Notes: generated by a model not told the origin, from the sequence alone. A stretch of 64,000 bases of DNA from Flavobacterium sp. AED (GCF_000812945.1 NZ_JSYM01000001.1:1922001-1986000); one strand, 5' to 3'. Shown: positions 15,962 to 25,174, counted from the first letter of the stretch. Made by a program: numbers and translations.

Positions 15962-17002
15962 TTGAACTTAAAGAAAATCATAACAATCATATCTGTTGCA
16001 TTAATATCAGTATTAATGGTTTACGGATTTATTTTGTTGCGCCAAATTTTTTCAGCGAATACAAAGTTTGCCGAAAAAGAACTCTATGTGTACATCCCAA
16101 CAGATTCTAAATACGAAGATGTCAAAAAAATAATTGCTCCTTATGTCGAAAATATGGACCGTTTTGAAACGGTTGCCAGCAAAAGAGATTATCCTGAAAA
16201 TGTAAAACCAGGGCGCTTTTTATTCACCAAAGGAATGAATAGTTATGAATTGGTAAAAACGTTACGATTAAATGTACCTGTAAATTTAGCTTTCAATAAT
16301 CAGGAACGATTAGAAAATTTAGCAGGACGCGTAGGTTCTCAAATTGAAGCGGACAGTTTATCATTGCTGACTACATTTAGAGATTCTGTTTTTTTAAAAG
16401 AAAATGGATTTACCGAAGAAAATGTCTTGGCGATGTTTATTCCTAATACTTATGAAACGTATTGGAATACTTCGGCTGAAAAGTTCCGAGATAAAATGAT
16501 TAAAGAATATAAAAACTTTTGGAACAAAGAACGTGTTGCTAAAGCTGCAAAACAAGGATTAACTCCAATTGAGGCCACTATTCTTGCTTCGATCGTACAT
16601 AAAGAATCTGTAAAAAAAGACGAAAGACCAAGAATTGCAGGAGTTTATTTGAATCGTTTAAGAGCTCAAATGCCACTTCAGGCAGATCCAACAGTTATTT
16701 ACGCGATAAAAAAGAAGTCAAATGATTTTGATCAGGTTATCAAAAGAGTTTTTTATAATGACTTAACAATGAGTTCTCCTTATAATACGTATGTAAATAT
16801 TGGTCTTCCTCCAGGACCTATTGCGATGCCTGATATTACTGCATTGGAAGCCGTTTTAAATCCGGAGAAAAATAACTTTATCTATTTCTGTGCGAGTGTG
16901 GAACGTTTTGGATACCATGAATTTGCAGCTACTTTAGAAGAGCACAATAAAAACGCAAAAAAATATTCAGATTGGATAAACAGTCAAGGTGTAAAAAGAT
17001 AG
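15962..17002 (+). CDS. mltG: Endolytic murein transglycosylase MltG (YceG-like)
   Basis: The 346-residue protein starts at TTG (15962); no ATG occurs before the membrane segment. It has one N-terminal membrane helix (IITIISVALISVLMVYGFIL) and then the periplasmic LysM-like and YceG domains. EATILASIVHKESVKKDERP holds the catalytic Glu, and QADPTVIYAI and MSSPYNTYVNIGLPPGPIAMP are further YceG signatures. MltG cuts nascent glycan strands and so sets their length next to the synthesis machinery. Gene order after dapF and before the DUF2279 gene groups it with envelope functions. Confidence 0.93.
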   Translation: MNLKKIITIISVALISVLMVYGFILLRQIFSANTKFAEKELYVYIPTDSKYEDVKKIIAPYVENMDRFETVASKRDYPENVKPGRFLFTKGMNSYELVKTLRLNVPVNLAFNNQERLENLAGRVGSQIEADSLSLLTTFRDSVFLKENGFTEENVLAMFIPNTYETYWNTSAEKFRDKMIKEYKNFWNKERVAKAAKQGLTPIEATILASIVHKESVKKDERPRIAGVYLNRLRAQMPLQADPTVIYAIKKKSNDFDQVIKRVFYNDLTMSSPYNTYVNIGLPPGPIAMPDITALEAVLNPEKNNFIYFCASVERFGYHEFAATLEEHNKNAKKYSDWINSQGVKR

Positions 17003-17004
17003 TT

Positions 17005-17922
17005 TTGAGATTTAAAAAACTACTTTTTTTATTCTTGATTTTGAATGGATATCAAACCTGTTTTTCGCAAAATACAATTGATGATTTCCTTACGCCATCG
17101 GACTCTTTAAATAAAAAAAGACAAAATACCGTTGTGATTTCTGAAGCGGTATTGGCTTCAGGAATTTTGGTTGGCTTAAACCAACTTTGGTACGCCGATT
17201 ATCCCAAGTCTAATTTTCATTTTATAAATGATAATTCCGAATGGCTTCAAATGGATAAATTGGGACATTCTTTTTCTTCGTACCATTTAGGCAGGCTTAG
17301 TGCCGAAATGTTGCAATGGAGCGGAGCCAGTAAAAAGAGCCAACTTATTTACGGAGCAGGTTTAGGATTTGCTTTTTTGACGGCTGTTGAGGTTATGGAT
17401 GGATATTCTTCTGAATGGGGTGCTTCATCAGGGGATATAATTGCAAATGCTTCTGGAACGGCTTTGTATGTTTCACAAGAATTAATTTGGAAAGAACAAC
17501 GTATAACTCCTAAATTTTCTTTTCATACCACACAATATGCGACTCAAAGACCAGAGGTTTTAGGGAGTTCATTTACGGAACAAATTCTAAAAGATTATAA
17601 CGGACAAACCTATTGGCTTTCGGTCAATTTATATTCCTTTGCTAAAGGCTCTAAAATACCAAAATGGTTAAATCTGGCATTAGGTTATGGAGCCGAAGGA
17701 ATGATTACCGGAAATAGGGAAAATAACATGCTTTTTTTGACTCAAAATCCACAAAGATTCAGACAATTTTACGTCAGTTTTGATGTCGATTTGACTAAAA
17801 TTAATACCAAATCACACTTTTTAAAGACTCTTTTTTCAGTTTTAAATACAATAAAAATACCGGCTCCAACGATTGAAATGGCGCACTTCAACGATATTAA
17901 ATTACACTTAATCTATTTTTAG
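17005..17922 (+). CDS. DUF2279-family predicted periplasmic/outer-membrane-associated protein
   Basis: The 305-residue product is read from TTG at 17005, 2 bp after mltG, which gives a clean signal peptide (RFKKLLFLFLILNGYQTCFS). Another in-frame TTG at 16972 would overlap mltG and spoil the signal. The core KLGHSFSSYHLGRLSAEML and EVMDGYSSEWGASSGDIIAN match DUF2279 (YfiM-like). His, Asp and Ser residues are conserved there, but the activity is unknown. The C-terminal part (LNLALGYGAEGM onward) looks beta-rich. Its place right behind mltG suggests an envelope role. Confidence 0.8.
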   Translation: MRFKKLLFLFLILNGYQTCFSQNTIDDFLTPSDSLNKKRQNTVVISEAVLASGILVGLNQLWYADYPKSNFHFINDNSEWLQMDKLGHSFSSYHLGRLSAEMLQWSGASKKSQLIYGAGLGFAFLTAVEVMDGYSSEWGASSGDIIANASGTALYVSQELIWKEQRITPKFSFHTTQYATQRPEVLGSSFTEQILKDYNGQTYWLSVNLYSFAKGSKIPKWLNLALGYGAEGMITGNRENNMLFLTQNPQRFRQFYVSFDVDLTKINTKSHFLKTLFSVLNTIKIPAPTIEMAHFNDIKLHLIYF

Positions 17923-17964
17923 TAAACTTTAACTAGTTGATTATCAGTATAATTATTTTTTACG

Positions 17965-17972
17965 TATATTTG
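17965..17972 (+). promoter_or_regulatory. Probable -7 element of the lysozyme-like gene
   Basis: TATATTTG lies 47 bp before the start codon at 18020 in a 97-bp gap after DUF2279, an exact consensus match. Confidence 0.6.
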
Positions 17973-18019
17973 CACGTAGAAATTTCTTAACGGGACAGCG
18001 TTTTGAAGAAAAACAATTT

Positions 18020-18661
18020 ATGATAAAGAAATGGTATTTTTATACAGGTTTGACGATTATTATTGCCTTTTTAAGCTCGGGTTTTAAGCCCTTTAATTTA
18101 GACACCAACTCTTGGTTTCTAGTACATGAAGAAGATGGATCACACTACTTATTTCCATCTGAAAAACAAGAAGATTACACCAATTTGAATATCCCTTTTA
18201 CTGGAAATTTCTTTATTGGATTCAAAGAAGCGATTGGATACAGAGAATCTGAAAGCAAATACAAAAAAATTAATTCACTCGGATATTTAGGCAAATACCA
18301 ATTTGGTATTGAAACACTAAAAACTATAGGTATCCATGATCGTTCCGCTTTTTTGAATAGCCCTGAAATGCAAGAAAAAGCTTTTATAGCTCTTTTGGCA
18401 AAAAACAAATGGGAATTAAAAAGAGAGATCGAAAAATATGAGGGGACAATTATGAACGGAATCTACATAACGGAATCCGGAATATTGGCTGCTGCACATC
18501 TTGGAGGCGCAGGGTCAGTAAGGAAATATTTGAAAAATAAAGGTAAAAGATATTTCCGGGATGCTTACGGAACTTCTATACGAAGCTACATGAAAGCTTT
18601 TGGAGGGTATGATACTTCGTTTATTGTTGCAGATAGTAATGCTAACATAAAAAATATATAA
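18020..18661 (+). CDS. Lysozyme-like fold protein, probable muramidase/transglycosylase-like
   Basis: The 213-residue protein has an N-terminal hydrophobic segment (WYFYTGLTIIIAFLSSGF) and then a domain beginning FKEAIGYRESESKYKKINSLG with YLGKYQFG. The order Glu-Ser followed by G-x-Y-Q-F resembles the active-site region of lytic transglycosylase or lysozyme-like folds, with E in RESESKY as candidate acid. ILAAAHLGGAGSVRKYL near 160-176 fits the later helix of that fold. Function as a peptidoglycan-cleaving enzyme is therefore likely but not proven. It follows the MltG operon under its own promoter. Confidence 0.65.
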   Translation: MIKKWYFYTGLTIIIAFLSSGFKPFNLDTNSWFLVHEEDGSHYLFPSEKQEDYTNLNIPFTGNFFIGFKEAIGYRESESKYKKINSLGYLGKYQFGIETLKTIGIHDRSAFLNSPEMQEKAFIALLAKNKWELKREIEKYEGTIMNGIYITESGILAAAHLGGAGSVRKYLKNKGKRYFRDAYGTSIRSYMKAFGGYDTSFIVADSNANIKNI

Positions 18662-18675
18662 GAACATTTATTGCA

Positions 18676-18724
18676 AAAAAAGAGAGGTTTTTCTAAATTA
18701 CTTTTAGATAGCCTCTTTTTTTTT
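18676..18724. terminator. Bidirectional terminator between the lysozyme-like and PepSY-like genes
   Basis: An interrupted stem pairs AGAGG plus TTTTCTAAA on the left with TTTAGATAGCCTCT on the right, flanked by A- and T-runs. It sits in the 78-bp convergent gap. Confidence 0.7.
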
Positions 18725-18739
18725 GTGTTTTAAAATTGA

Positions 18740-19273
18740 TTATTTAATTTTTGTAATTTCTCCATCGGGACGAACTACTAATTTAACAGTTTCGTTGTCT
18801 TTTTTAATCTTAACGTTATACAGTTTTTTAGTAACATCACCTTCCCTTTGTGTGTAGAGAAATTGATCATTTACAATAGCCCATCCGGGATAAGTTCTGT
18901 AAATAGAATAAATGACCTCACTGGGAAGTTTTACATTTTTATACTCTTCGACCACACGTACTAATTTACCTTTGTCATTATAGGTTGCTGACAAAGTTCC
19001 TTTTTTTGTACTCATAACCAAAAGATATTCTTCGGATCCTTCATAGTCCTTTCCAAGGTCATAGGCAATGAATTTTTCTTCAATTGTTCTAACTGTTTGA
19101 TCAGGATTATTATCCGGAAGATACACGGAGAAATCTTTTCCTACTCTTTTAATTACAACTGGTGGTAATTCTATGACTTTTATCTTTCCTTGAACGGTAT
19201 CTTTCTTCTGGTCTTGTGAGTAAGATGGTGCGCATAAACCTAAAAATAACAAAATAATAATTAATGATTTCAT
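18740..19273 (-). CDS. Secreted protein, PepSY-like/DUF2874-like
   Basis: The 177-residue protein has a signal peptide (LIIILLFLGLCAPSYSQ). The later part, VKLPSEVIYSIYRTYPGWAI followed by short beta strands and ending VKLVVRPDGEITKIK, looks like the PepSY-like beta-lactamase-inhibitor repeat fold of Bacteroidota secreted proteins. The enzyme or ligand it acts on is unknown. It is followed by 290 bp of AT-rich DNA with no gene. Confidence 0.6.
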   Translation of the reverse strand: MKSLIIILLFLGLCAPSYSQDQKKDTVQGKIKVIELPPVVIKRVGKDFSVYLPDNNPDQTVRTIEEKFIAYDLGKDYEGSEEYLLVMSTKKGTLSATYNDKGKLVRVVEEYKNVKLPSEVIYSIYRTYPGWAIVNDQFLYTQREGDVTKKLYNVKIKKDNETVKLVVRPDGEITKIK

Positions 19274-19560
19274 GATATTTGGTTTTAAATTAATATTAAA
19301 TAAGTTAAATTTTAATGAACAAATAAATGCTAATCTTTACTATTTTATTTCTTTTTTAATTATCGTAATTAATTATATATCAATATTTTAAATAAAAAAA
19401 AATATTTATTTTTCTATTTGTTAAAATCAATTGTCTATGTAAAATTAGTTCATTTATTTAGCTCTTTAGGTTAATTTTTCCCATATGTTATGTTAAAAGT
19501 AGTTCCTATAAGAAGTTTTTTTTAGTAGGAATCTTTGTTACTAATTTGAATTAGTAAATT
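19274..19560. other. AT-rich gene-free stretch
   Basis: This very AT-rich DNA carries the upstream region of the PepSY-like gene. I see no coding frame, repeat or clear consensus promoter. Confidence 0.5.
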
Positions 19561-19565
19561 GCATA

Positions 19566-19599
19566 AAAAAACCCTAACATATTGATGTTAGGGTTTTTG
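19566..19599 (-). terminator. Terminator after tRNA-Met
   Basis: A perfect stem (AAAACCCTAACAT with ATGTTAGGGTTTT, four-base loop) ends in a T-run on the minus strand. It lies just past the tRNA 3' end. Confidence 0.85.
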
Positions 19600-19602
19600 C
19601 TT

Positions 19603-19679
19603 TGGTAGCGAGACCGAGATTTGAACTCGGGACCTCAGGGTTATGAATCCTGCGCTCTAACCGACTGAGCTATCTCGCC
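19603..19679 (-). tRNA. tRNA-Met (CAT anticodon), CCA encoded
   Basis: The minus strand gives a 74-nt cloverleaf body: acceptor GGCGAGA with TCTCGCT, D-arm GCTCAGTCGGTTAGAGC, anticodon loop TTCATAA (CAT), and T-arm GGTTCAAATC-like TTCAAAT loop. The 3' CCA is encoded at 19605-19603. The body looks like elongator tRNA-Met. A modified tRNA-Ile2 (also CAT) is the alternative, and the initiator is excluded by the normal 1-72 pair. Confidence 0.9.
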
Positions 19680-19833
19680 ATGATTGAGGGTGGATAACCA
19701 GCCCTGAATGCGGGTGCAAATATAAAAATAATATTACAGGTTGCAAGCGTTTTTTAAAGAAAAAAAAATATTTTTAAAAATCCTTTTTTTTCGGAGTTAT
19801 ATTCTTATATTTCACAAAAATTAAATGTAGCTC

Positions 19834-20226
19834 ATGGATCAAAAAGTACGTTACGAAATCGAGTTTCCCATAAATTCTTCGCCTCAATTATTATATCAAT
19901 ATATATCGACTCCATCCGGTTTATCGGAGTGGTTTGCCGATAACGTAAATTCTCGTGGAGAGTTTTTTACTTTCATTTGGAATGATTCCGAAGAAAAAGC
20001 AAGACTTGCTTCTAAGAAGTCTGGTGAAAAAGTAAAATTCAAGTGGGTTGACGAAAACAGTAAAGACACGGAATATTTTTTTGAATTACATATTTTAGTT
20101 GATGAACTAACTAAAGATGTCTCATTAATGGTTGTTGATTTTGCATCCAAAGATGAGGTTGATGAGGCGACTCAGCTATGGGAAAATCAAATTTCAGATT
20201 TGAAACATCTAATTGGTTCTGTATAG
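19834..20226 (+). CDS. START-like/SRPBCC-fold domain protein
   Basis: The 130-residue soluble protein starts with RYEIEFPINSSPQLLYQYIS and continues TPSGLSEWFADNV, the usual opening of an AHSA1/SRPBCC helix-grip fold. The closing helix is EATQLWENQISDLKHLIGSV. These folds bind hydrophobic ligands or chaperone clients. This short Bacteroidota form has no known ligand. A promoter-like TATATTTC lies at 19806. The gene is followed by an overlapping terminator/promoter for the aminotransferase. Confidence 0.8.
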   Translation: MDQKVRYEIEFPINSSPQLLYQYISTPSGLSEWFADNVNSRGEFFTFIWNDSEEKARLASKKSGEKVKFKWVDENSKDTEYFFELHILVDELTKDVSLMVVDFASKDEVDEATQLWENQISDLKHLIGSV

Positions 20227-20246
20227 TAAAATCATATTTTATGACT

Positions 20247-20281
20247 TATATTTGCCCTAAACAAAATTTAGGGCTTTTTTT
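20247..20281 (+). promoter_or_regulatory. Overlapping promoter element and terminator hairpin before the aminotransferase gene
   Basis: TATATTTG (20247-20254) is an exact -7 element. Its last base begins an 8-bp hairpin arm (20254-20261 with 20267-20274) followed by seven T, and the ATG at 20282 comes directly after. The hairpin would terminate the upstream transcript, while initiation near 20260 would start inside it. Confidence 0.6.
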
Positions 20282-21121
20282 ATGATTAATTTTAATGGAA
20301 CTATAGTGTCTCAAGATGCTAGTATATTGACACAGAACCGCGCTTTTTTATATGGTGATGCCGTTTTCGAAACAGTTAAAATAGTAAATAATAAAATTCT
20401 TTTTTTAGAAGATCATTATTTTAGATTAATGGCATCAATGCGTGTGGTTCGAATGGAAATTCCAATGAATTTTACCATGGAATATTTTGAAGAGCAAATC
20501 CTGTCAGTAGTTAAAGTTAATCAACTAGAGCGTTCTTCAAGGGCCAGAATCACTATTTATAGAAATGATGGAGGCTATTATTTGCCTCTGAACAATACAA
20601 TCTCTTTTTTGATTCATACAATAGCACTAGAAAACACTTTATATTCAATTGACCAAAAGGAATATGAAGTCGATTTGTATAAAGACTTTTATGTGACAAA
20701 ACAATTGCTGTCTTCTATAAAAACAACAAATAAAATTATAAACATTACGGGTAGTATTTATGCTAACGAAAATGGATTGGACAATTGTATTTTGTTGAAT
20801 GACAGTAAGAATGTAGTTGAGGTTTTACAAGGAAATATTTTCATGCTTTTGGGTAATAAACTGATTACGCCTCCTGTATCTGAAGGATGTTTGAATGGTG
20901 TGATGAGAAAACAAATTTTGAGTTTGGCAAAAAAAATAGAAAATCTAGACGTAGTTGAAGAAGTAATTTCTCCATTTGATCTTCAAAAAGCAGACGAATT
21001 GTTTGTTACAAATGTTATAAAAGGAATTCAACCTATAACTAAATATCGTAAAAAAGAGTTTACAATTAAATTAGCCAATGAATTGATTCAAAAATTGAAC
21101 CAATCAATAGGTGTATTTTAA
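20282..21121 (+). CDS. Class IV PLP-dependent aminotransferase/lyase
   Basis: The 279-residue protein begins NFNGTIVSQDASILTQNRAF with LYGDAVFET, the family opening. The catalytic lysine is in LLSSIKTTNK (about residue 147), and VLQGNIFMLLGNKLITPP and SEGCLNGVMRK complete the PLP pocket. Members include branched-chain aminotransferase, D-alanine aminotransferase and aminodeoxychorismate lyase (PabC). Which reaction applies here cannot be decided by eye. Length and the compact C-terminus favour a PabC-like or D-amino-acid enzyme. It overlaps the end of the convergent yqgE-like gene by 4 bp. Confidence 0.85.
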   Translation: MINFNGTIVSQDASILTQNRAFLYGDAVFETVKIVNNKILFLEDHYFRLMASMRVVRMEIPMNFTMEYFEEQILSVVKVNQLERSSRARITIYRNDGGYYLPLNNTISFLIHTIALENTLYSIDQKEYEVDLYKDFYVTKQLLSSIKTTNKIINITGSIYANENGLDNCILLNDSKNVVEVLQGNIFMLLGNKLITPPVSEGCLNGVMRKQILSLAKKIENLDVVEEVISPFDLQKADELFVTNVIKGIQPITKYRKKEFTIKLANELIQKLNQSIGVF

Positions 21122-21678
21122 TTTAAATAAGGATTTTCTGGAGCATTTGACCAAATAAGGTATTCTCCTCCTAATTCCATGATTTGCTCTTTCCAGAAAT
21201 GAGCTGGTGATTTTCCTATGATTTTATTTTCGTAATTATTTTCAGTAATAATCCAGGAATTACATTCCATTTCGGTTTCTAGTTGGTCTTCTTCCCAGCC
21301 AGTGTACCCTAAAAAGAAGCGAATATTATTTTTTCTTATTTTACCGGAATTGATAAGTTCTTTCGCAGATTCGAAATCACCACCCCAATAGATGCCATTT
21401 GAAATTTCTACACTATTAGGAATTAGTTCTGGAATGTCATGGATGAAATAAAGATTATCTTGTTCCACTGGACCACCATTGTAGATTTTAAATCGAGCGT
21501 CTATATCTGGTATTAAGTCGTGGATGGTATATTTCAAAGGTTTATTTATAATAAAACCAACAGAACCTTCCTTATTGTGGTCTGCTAATAATATTACTGA
21601 TCGGCTAAATGATAAATCTCCAAATATAGAAGGCTCTGCTATAAGTAGATGTCCTTTTTTTAATTTTTCTGAAATCAT
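21118..21678 (-). CDS. YqgE/AlgH-family protein
   Basis: The 186-residue protein contains GHLLIAEPSIFGDLSFSRSV, GFIINKP near residue 41, YNGGPVEQD and FFLGYTGWEEDQLETEM, all hallmarks of the YqgE/AlgH (UPF0301) family. The molecular function is not settled; the fold is compact and cytoplasmic. Its length is normal. The stop overlaps the 3' end of the convergent aminotransferase by 4 bp, so the pair has no room for a terminator between. Confidence 0.92.
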   Translation of the reverse strand: MISEKLKKGHLLIAEPSIFGDLSFSRSVILLADHNKEGSVGFIINKPLKYTIHDLIPDIDARFKIYNGGPVEQDNLYFIHDIPELIPNSVEISNGIYWGGDFESAKELINSGKIRKNNIRFFLGYTGWEEDQLETEMECNSWIITENNYENKIIGKSPAHFWKEQIMELGGEYLIWSNAPENPYLN

Positions 21679-21749
21679 AACGGCTACTTTTTTTATTAAA
21701 TTTAAGAATAAAATTTCAAAAAAACCAAAGAAAGTCGTTCAAATGCATA

Positions 21750-21778
21750 AAAAAACCTTCCATGTGGAAGGTTTTGAT
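21750..21778 (-). terminator. Terminator after the HU gene
   Basis: A perfect 11-bp stem (21752-21762 with 21765-21775) with a two-base centre. On the minus strand it ends in T6, 20 bp after the HU stop. Confidence 0.85.
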
Positions 21779-21796
21779 TATATTGGAAAACTCAAA

Positions 21797-22069
21797 TTAG
21801 TTTACCGCTCCTTCTAATTCTGCACCAGCTTTAAATTTCACAACATTTTTAGCTGCGATTTGAATCGTATTACCTGTTTGAGGATTTCTTCCGTCTCTAG
21901 CAGCTCTAGCTGAAACAGACCATGATCCGAAACCTACTAAAGATACTCTTCCACCTTTTTTCAAAGTACCGCCTACATTTCCTAAAAATGACTCTAAAGC
22001 TAATTTAGCTGCAGCTTTTGTAATTCCTGCATCTGCAGCGATAGCATCGATTAATTCTGATTTGTTCAT
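21797..22069 (-). CDS. HU-family nucleoid DNA-binding protein
   Basis: The 90-residue protein reads MNKSELIDAIAADAGITKAA. The VSLVGFGSWSVSARAARDGRNPQTG arm carries the DNA-contacting R-N-P tip. It is a homodimeric architectural protein that bends DNA in the nucleoid. Length and all landmarks match HU. It stands as a single transcription unit with a consensus promoter (22142-22113) and terminator, as expected for a highly expressed gene. Confidence 0.96.
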   Translation of the reverse strand: MNKSELIDAIAADAGITKAAAKLALESFLGNVGGTLKKGGRVSLVGFGSWSVSARAARDGRNPQTGNTIQIAAKNVVKFKAGAELEGAVN

Positions 22070-22112
22070 AATAAATAGTTATTAATTGTTGGTTAAAAAA
22101 ATTGTTAATACA

Positions 22113-22142
22113 CAAATTTAGTAGGAAATCCGTTCCTTGCAA
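22113..22142 (-). promoter_or_regulatory. Full consensus promoter of the HU gene
   Basis: On the minus strand TTG (22142-22140), a 19-bp spacer and TAAATTTG (22120-22113) match the Bacteroidota housekeeping promoter. It gives a leader of about 40 bases. Confidence 0.75.
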
Positions 22143-22248
22143 GCGTTTTGTGTTATTTTAGTTTGTTTTGTTAATAACTTATTTTTTTTGTTCATAAAAC
22201 AAAGCCTATTTCTTGTTAAAACTATCGAAACGCCCGTTTTTACTGATG

Positions 22249-23196
22249 TTAATAGACTTTTGCGTTTTCAGAAAAAGACATTCCATTTAACAATTCCGCA
22301 GTACTTATTCTCTTTTTCCCCGGAAACTGTAAACTAAGTACCTGGATAAATCCATCTTTTACAGGAATTTTCATCTCTTTCTTGTTACAAATTAAACTAC
22401 CAACAGGATAATTGTGATGTTCTGAAATGATTTTTGCTTCGTATATTTTGACATTCCACTCTTCATTCTTATCTCCAAAGAAACACCAAGAAGCTGGATA
22501 AGGGCTCAAACCTCGAATCAAATTATTTATTTCTGAAGCTGATTTTGTCCAATCTATTTTGCAATTCTCTTTATTTAGCTTGTATGCCGTTTTAATATCA
22601 GCATCATCTTTTTGAATAATGGTGGCTACATTTCCTTTTTCAATCATTTCCAAAGTTTCAATAACGGTCGTACTTCCCAAATTCATTAATCGATCGTGCA
22701 ATTGTCCTGCATTTTCGGTAGCTGAGATTGGTGTTTCCGAACTTAAAATCATTGCTCCGGTATCAATTTTATCATCGATAAAAAATGTAGTCACACCCGT
22801 TTTTGTTTCTCCATTTATGATTGCCCAATTTATTGGGGCTGCTCCGCGATAATTGGGTAGGAGCGAAGCGTGAAGATTGAATGTTCCTAATGAAGGCATT
22901 TCCCAAACTACTTTTGGTAACATTCTGAAAGCAACTACAATTTGTAAATTAGCATTCAAGGATTTTAATTCTGATAAAAAAGCTTCGTCTTTTAGGTTTG
23001 CAGGCTGTAACAAAGTAAGATTATTGGCAAGCGCATATTCTTTTACCGCCGAATATTTTAATTTTTGTCCGCGACCGGCAGGCTTGTCTGCTGCTGTGAT
23101 AACACCCACAACTTCATAGTTGTGTTTGACTATAGTGTCTAAAATCCCAACGGCAAATTCTGGGGTTCCCATAAAAACAATTCGTAATTTTTCCAT
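22249..23196 (-). CDS. fmt: Methionyl-tRNA formyltransferase
   Basis: The 315-residue protein shows the Fmt layout: IVFMGTPEFAVGIL, the linker GVITAADKPAGRGQK, the LHASLLPNYRGAAPINWAII catalytic block with Asn, His and later Asp (FIDDKIDTGAMI), and a C-terminal OB-like domain. It formylates Met-tRNA(fMet) for translation initiation. Its ATG shares one base with the recQ stop (TAATG), so the two are translationally coupled. Confidence 0.97.
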   Translation of the reverse strand: MEKLRIVFMGTPEFAVGILDTIVKHNYEVVGVITAADKPAGRGQKLKYSAVKEYALANNLTLLQPANLKDEAFLSELKSLNANLQIVVAFRMLPKVVWEMPSLGTFNLHASLLPNYRGAAPINWAIINGETKTGVTTFFIDDKIDTGAMILSSETPISATENAGQLHDRLMNLGSTTVIETLEMIEKGNVATIIQKDDADIKTAYKLNKENCKIDWTKSASEINNLIRGLSPYPASWCFFGDKNEEWNVKIYEAKIISEHHNYPVGSLICNKKEMKIPVKDGFIQVLSLQFPGKKRISTAELLNGMSFSENAKVY

Positions 23197-25091
23197 TATG
23201 ATCTTAAAGTATATTTATTATTTGGTTTAACCAAAATAGTGTTGTTTTCTAATAAATGTTGCAGCACAAAGATAATATCATCTGGGCTATTTTTAGTGCG
23301 ATTTTGAATGTCTCTGGAATTTAAATCTTCTGTTTGTAGCAAGGTAATAATGGCTTCCGATAGTGAAGTGATGTCTACTTTCCTATTTTTTTTAGTAATG
23401 CAATAAGAGCAAATTCCACAATCAACGCTTGCCTTCTCACCAAAATAATCCAAGATCAATTTACTCTTGCAAACTTTCTTTTCATTAACATAAAAGAGAA
23501 CTGCTTTAAGTTGCTCTTTTTTTAATTCGTTTTGCTTTTCTAAATATTTAGAAACTCGACTAATGGTTCTTTCGTCTTCCCGAACTTCGTTGAAAATTAA
23601 AGTGGCATCATTATTTTTCGAATGATACTCAATAATGCCTTTTTCTTTCAATTTATGTAGAACTGCTTGTATTTCATTTGTAGCATGATTTGACTTTTTT
23701 GCAATTAATTCTATATTGAAAGCGGTTTGCATTTCATAAATTCCAGGATAGGTTCGTAATATTGCTAAAATTATTTCTTCGTCATTAGGATTCAAACTCA
23801 TATAACGAATCACTTCTTTGGATGGAATAAGAAATTGAAGTGTGATTTTCTCAGAAAATTCTTGAGATAAACTAATAATCCCTTGTCTGTCCAGAAACTG
23901 CATAGCATTGTAGGTTTTCAATGTCGGAAACTCATACTTTAGACAAAAATGATGCAAATTGAAATTAAATTGTTCGTTAATACCTTCTCCGTAAGCAATC
24001 TGAAAATAATTGCAAAGTTTGACATACATTAGATTCAAAAACTTTTTATCAGGAAGGACATTGATGAACTGATTTTCAGTTTGAAGAATATCCGATGGAC
24101 TGGTTAATAATATGGCATAAGCTTTCTCTCCATTTCTTCCGGCACGTCCAGCTTCTTGGTAATAATTTTCTAAATTTTCAGGAAGTTGAATGTGAATGAC
24201 TGTTTTTACGTTGGCTTTATCAATTCCCATTCCAAACGCATTGGTAGCAACTATAATTTGTGCACCTTCATTCATCCAAGACTGCATGTTTTTATCTTTT
24301 TCTTTGGACGTAAGTCCGCCATGATAATACGTTGCTTTAAACCCTAAAGATTGTAGTTGTGCCGAAATTTCCAAACACGATTTCCTGTTTCTTACATAGA
24401 TTATGGATGGTTGAGGGTTTTTCTTTAGAATTTGTTCTATTCTGAAAAGTTTATCTTCGACTTCAAAAACCATGTAGGCGATATTTTCTCTGGCAAATGA
24501 CTTCTCGAAAATTTTTGGATTATGCAATCCTAAATCAGTGATAATACTTTCTTTAACTTTTGGTGTTGCCGTTGCGGTCAAAGCTAAGAAAGGGGTTTTA
24601 GGGAAATGCTTTTTTAATTCAGAAATTTTCAAATAAGCAGGCCTGAAGTCATGTCCCCATTGTGAAACGCAATGTGCTTCGTCAATGGTAATCAGGTTGA
24701 TAGGGAGGTTTTTTATTCTTTCGAGAATCCAGTCTGACTGCAAACGCTCCGGGGATAAATACAGGAATTTATAATTTCCAAATTGACAATTGTCCAATAA
24801 GTCTATCATTTCATCGGACTTTATTCCACCAGTCAATGCAATCGCTTTAATATTTCGTTTTTGTAAATTGGCGACTTGGTCTTTCATTAATGCAACTAAA
24901 GGTGAAACCACTAGGCAAATTCCTTCTTTCATAATGGCCGGAACCTGAAAACAGATTGATTTTCCGCCCCCGGTAGGCATTAGCGCAAAAGTATCTTCAC
25001 CACTTAAAACAGAATTTATAATTTCGTTTTGTAGCGATCTAAATTTATCGTGTTTCCAATACTTTTGAAGAATTTGTAATGCTTCTGGCAT
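23196..25091 (-). CDS. recQ: ATP-dependent DNA helicase RecQ
   Basis: The 631-residue protein is read from the ATG at 25091; an in-frame TTG at 25106 adds five residues of no family value. It has Walker A LMPTGGGKSICFQVP, DEAH box IDEAHCVSQWGHDFRP, the Q/R-finger motif ENYYQEAGRAGRNGE and a zinc-binding set including CGICSYC. A short winged-helix part follows. No HRDC domain is evident, which fits the shorter RecQ type. It unwinds 3'-5' during recombination and fork repair. It is upstream of and coupled to fmt. Confidence 0.94.
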   Translation of the reverse strand: MPEALQILQKYWKHDKFRSLQNEIINSVLSGEDTFALMPTGGGKSICFQVPAIMKEGICLVVSPLVALMKDQVANLQKRNIKAIALTGGIKSDEMIDLLDNCQFGNYKFLYLSPERLQSDWILERIKNLPINLITIDEAHCVSQWGHDFRPAYLKISELKKHFPKTPFLALTATATPKVKESIITDLGLHNPKIFEKSFARENIAYMVFEVEDKLFRIEQILKKNPQPSIIYVRNRKSCLEISAQLQSLGFKATYYHGGLTSKEKDKNMQSWMNEGAQIIVATNAFGMGIDKANVKTVIHIQLPENLENYYQEAGRAGRNGEKAYAILLTSPSDILQTENQFINVLPDKKFLNLMYVKLCNYFQIAYGEGINEQFNFNLHHFCLKYEFPTLKTYNAMQFLDRQGIISLSQEFSEKITLQFLIPSKEVIRYMSLNPNDEEIILAILRTYPGIYEMQTAFNIELIAKKSNHATNEIQAVLHKLKEKGIIEYHSKNNDATLIFNEVREDERTISRVSKYLEKQNELKKEQLKAVLFYVNEKKVCKSKLILDYFGEKASVDCGICSYCITKKNRKVDITSLSEAIITLLQTEDLNSRDIQNRTKNSPDDIIFVLQHLLENNTILVKPNNKYTLRS

Positions 25092-25174
25092 AGATTTCGT
25101 TCCCAAAGCTTCGGGATTAGATTTTAATTTATACTTGATGAAAAAATCGTAAATCCCAATTTGTAATCCTTAAA

